From: an uncultured bacterium
GTDB taxonomy: Bacteria; Pseudomonadota; Gammaproteobacteria; Burkholderiales; Burkholderiaceae_D
Assembly (NCBI GenBank): GCA_903872555.1
Contig: CAIQLE010000083.1
Coordinates: 1 to 6,951 of the forward strand
Direction of reading: 5' to 3'
DNA: 6,951 bases
Below are positions 6,730 through 6,951 of the stretch, piece after piece; the first letter of the stretch is position 1; each line of letters starts with the position of its first letter. A program made the position numbers and the translations under genes. The notes beneath the pieces are model-generated. The model was not told where the DNA came from, did not search any database, and saw only the letters and a list, made by a program, of their open reading frames with translations.

Positions 6730-6951
6730 ATGAATATCGAGCAAGCCCGTAAAAACATGATTGAACAGCAGATCCGCACCTGGGATGTGCTCGATAAAGA
6801 CGTGCTGCAAACCCTGCTCACGGTCCGGCGTGAAGCCTTTGTGCCTGCTGCCTATCAGAATCTGGCTTTCATCGACACCGAGATACCGCTGCCCGGCGGC
6901 GAGAACATGCTCTCACCGAAACTGGAGGCACGCTTGCTGCAGGAAGCTGGC
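6730..6951 (+). CDS. pcm: Pcm-like protein L-isoaspartate O-methyltransferase homologue, 3' end outside window
   Basis: The first 74 codons are present and open to the right edge. Canonical Pcm uses S-adenosylmethionine to methylate isoaspartyl residues in damaged cytosolic proteins. The N-terminal helix MIEQQIRTWDVLDKDVL, the VRREAFVP segment (32-39) and AFIDTEIPL match Pcm-family proteins that Betaproteobacteria commonly carry. The segment that is usually GQTISQP in E. coli-type enzymes reads GENMLSP here (57-63), so substrate specificity may differ. The SAM-binding motifs lie beyond the window. I chose ATG 6730 because it gives the usual family N-terminus. An in-frame ATG at 6697 would add 11 residues but lies inside the predicted -10 box. 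No clear Shine-Dalgarno is seen for either start. In many Burkholderiales this gene is followed by a rhodanese gene and tolC, which would be relevant to the pump. Confidence 0.75.
   Translation, partial: MNIEQARKNMIEQQIRTWDVLDKDVLQTLLTVRREAFVPAAYQNLAFIDTEIPLPGGENMLSPKLEARLLQEAG

Overview
The window most likely comes from a betaproteobacterium, probably Oxalobacteraceae or a related Burkholderiales family. This rests on the moderate GC of the efflux genes, the look of the proteins, and the pairing of a drug pump with a divergent Pcm-type methyltransferase. It is an inference from familiarity, not from a search. There are five protein genes, two of them cut by the window ends.

Left part (1-1324, minus strand): a long open frame runs off the left edge with at least 441 codons and no stop. 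It encodes an unrecognised soluble protein. Residues 1 to about 201 are Ser/Thr/Pro/Asn-rich and low in complexity; residues from about 204 onward look like a helical globular domain. That domain has a faint RasGAP-like arrangement of an Arg-Gly, a later G-x-x-Y, an L-P-x-x-I-K helix and a GFLxxR segment. The gene is more AT-rich than the rest of the window. A secreted effector is possible but unproven.

Intergenic region (1325-1620): a divergent spacer of about 300 bp with several inverted repeats. At its right end is a strong sigma70-type promoter (TTGACG, 18 bp, TATATT). A 22-bp palindrome (TTACTGAC-N6-GTTAGTAA) overlaps the -10 box and the predicted transcription start, as expected of a TetR-family operator.

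Middle and right (1621-6692, plus strand): a compact operon encodes a TetR/AcrR repressor, a periplasmic membrane fusion protein and an RND inner-membrane transporter of the multidrug (HAE1-like) type. Gaps are 38 and 21 bp. The repressor is the first gene of the operon it probably controls, so the palindrome likely gives negative autoregulation of the whole unit, relieved by a ligand. No outer membrane channel is encoded in the window.

Right edge (6730 onward): the start of a Pcm-like protein L-isoaspartate O-methyltransferase homologue. Its substrate-binding segment departs from the canonical form. It probably has its own extended -10 promoter, which overlaps the stop codon of the RND gene.
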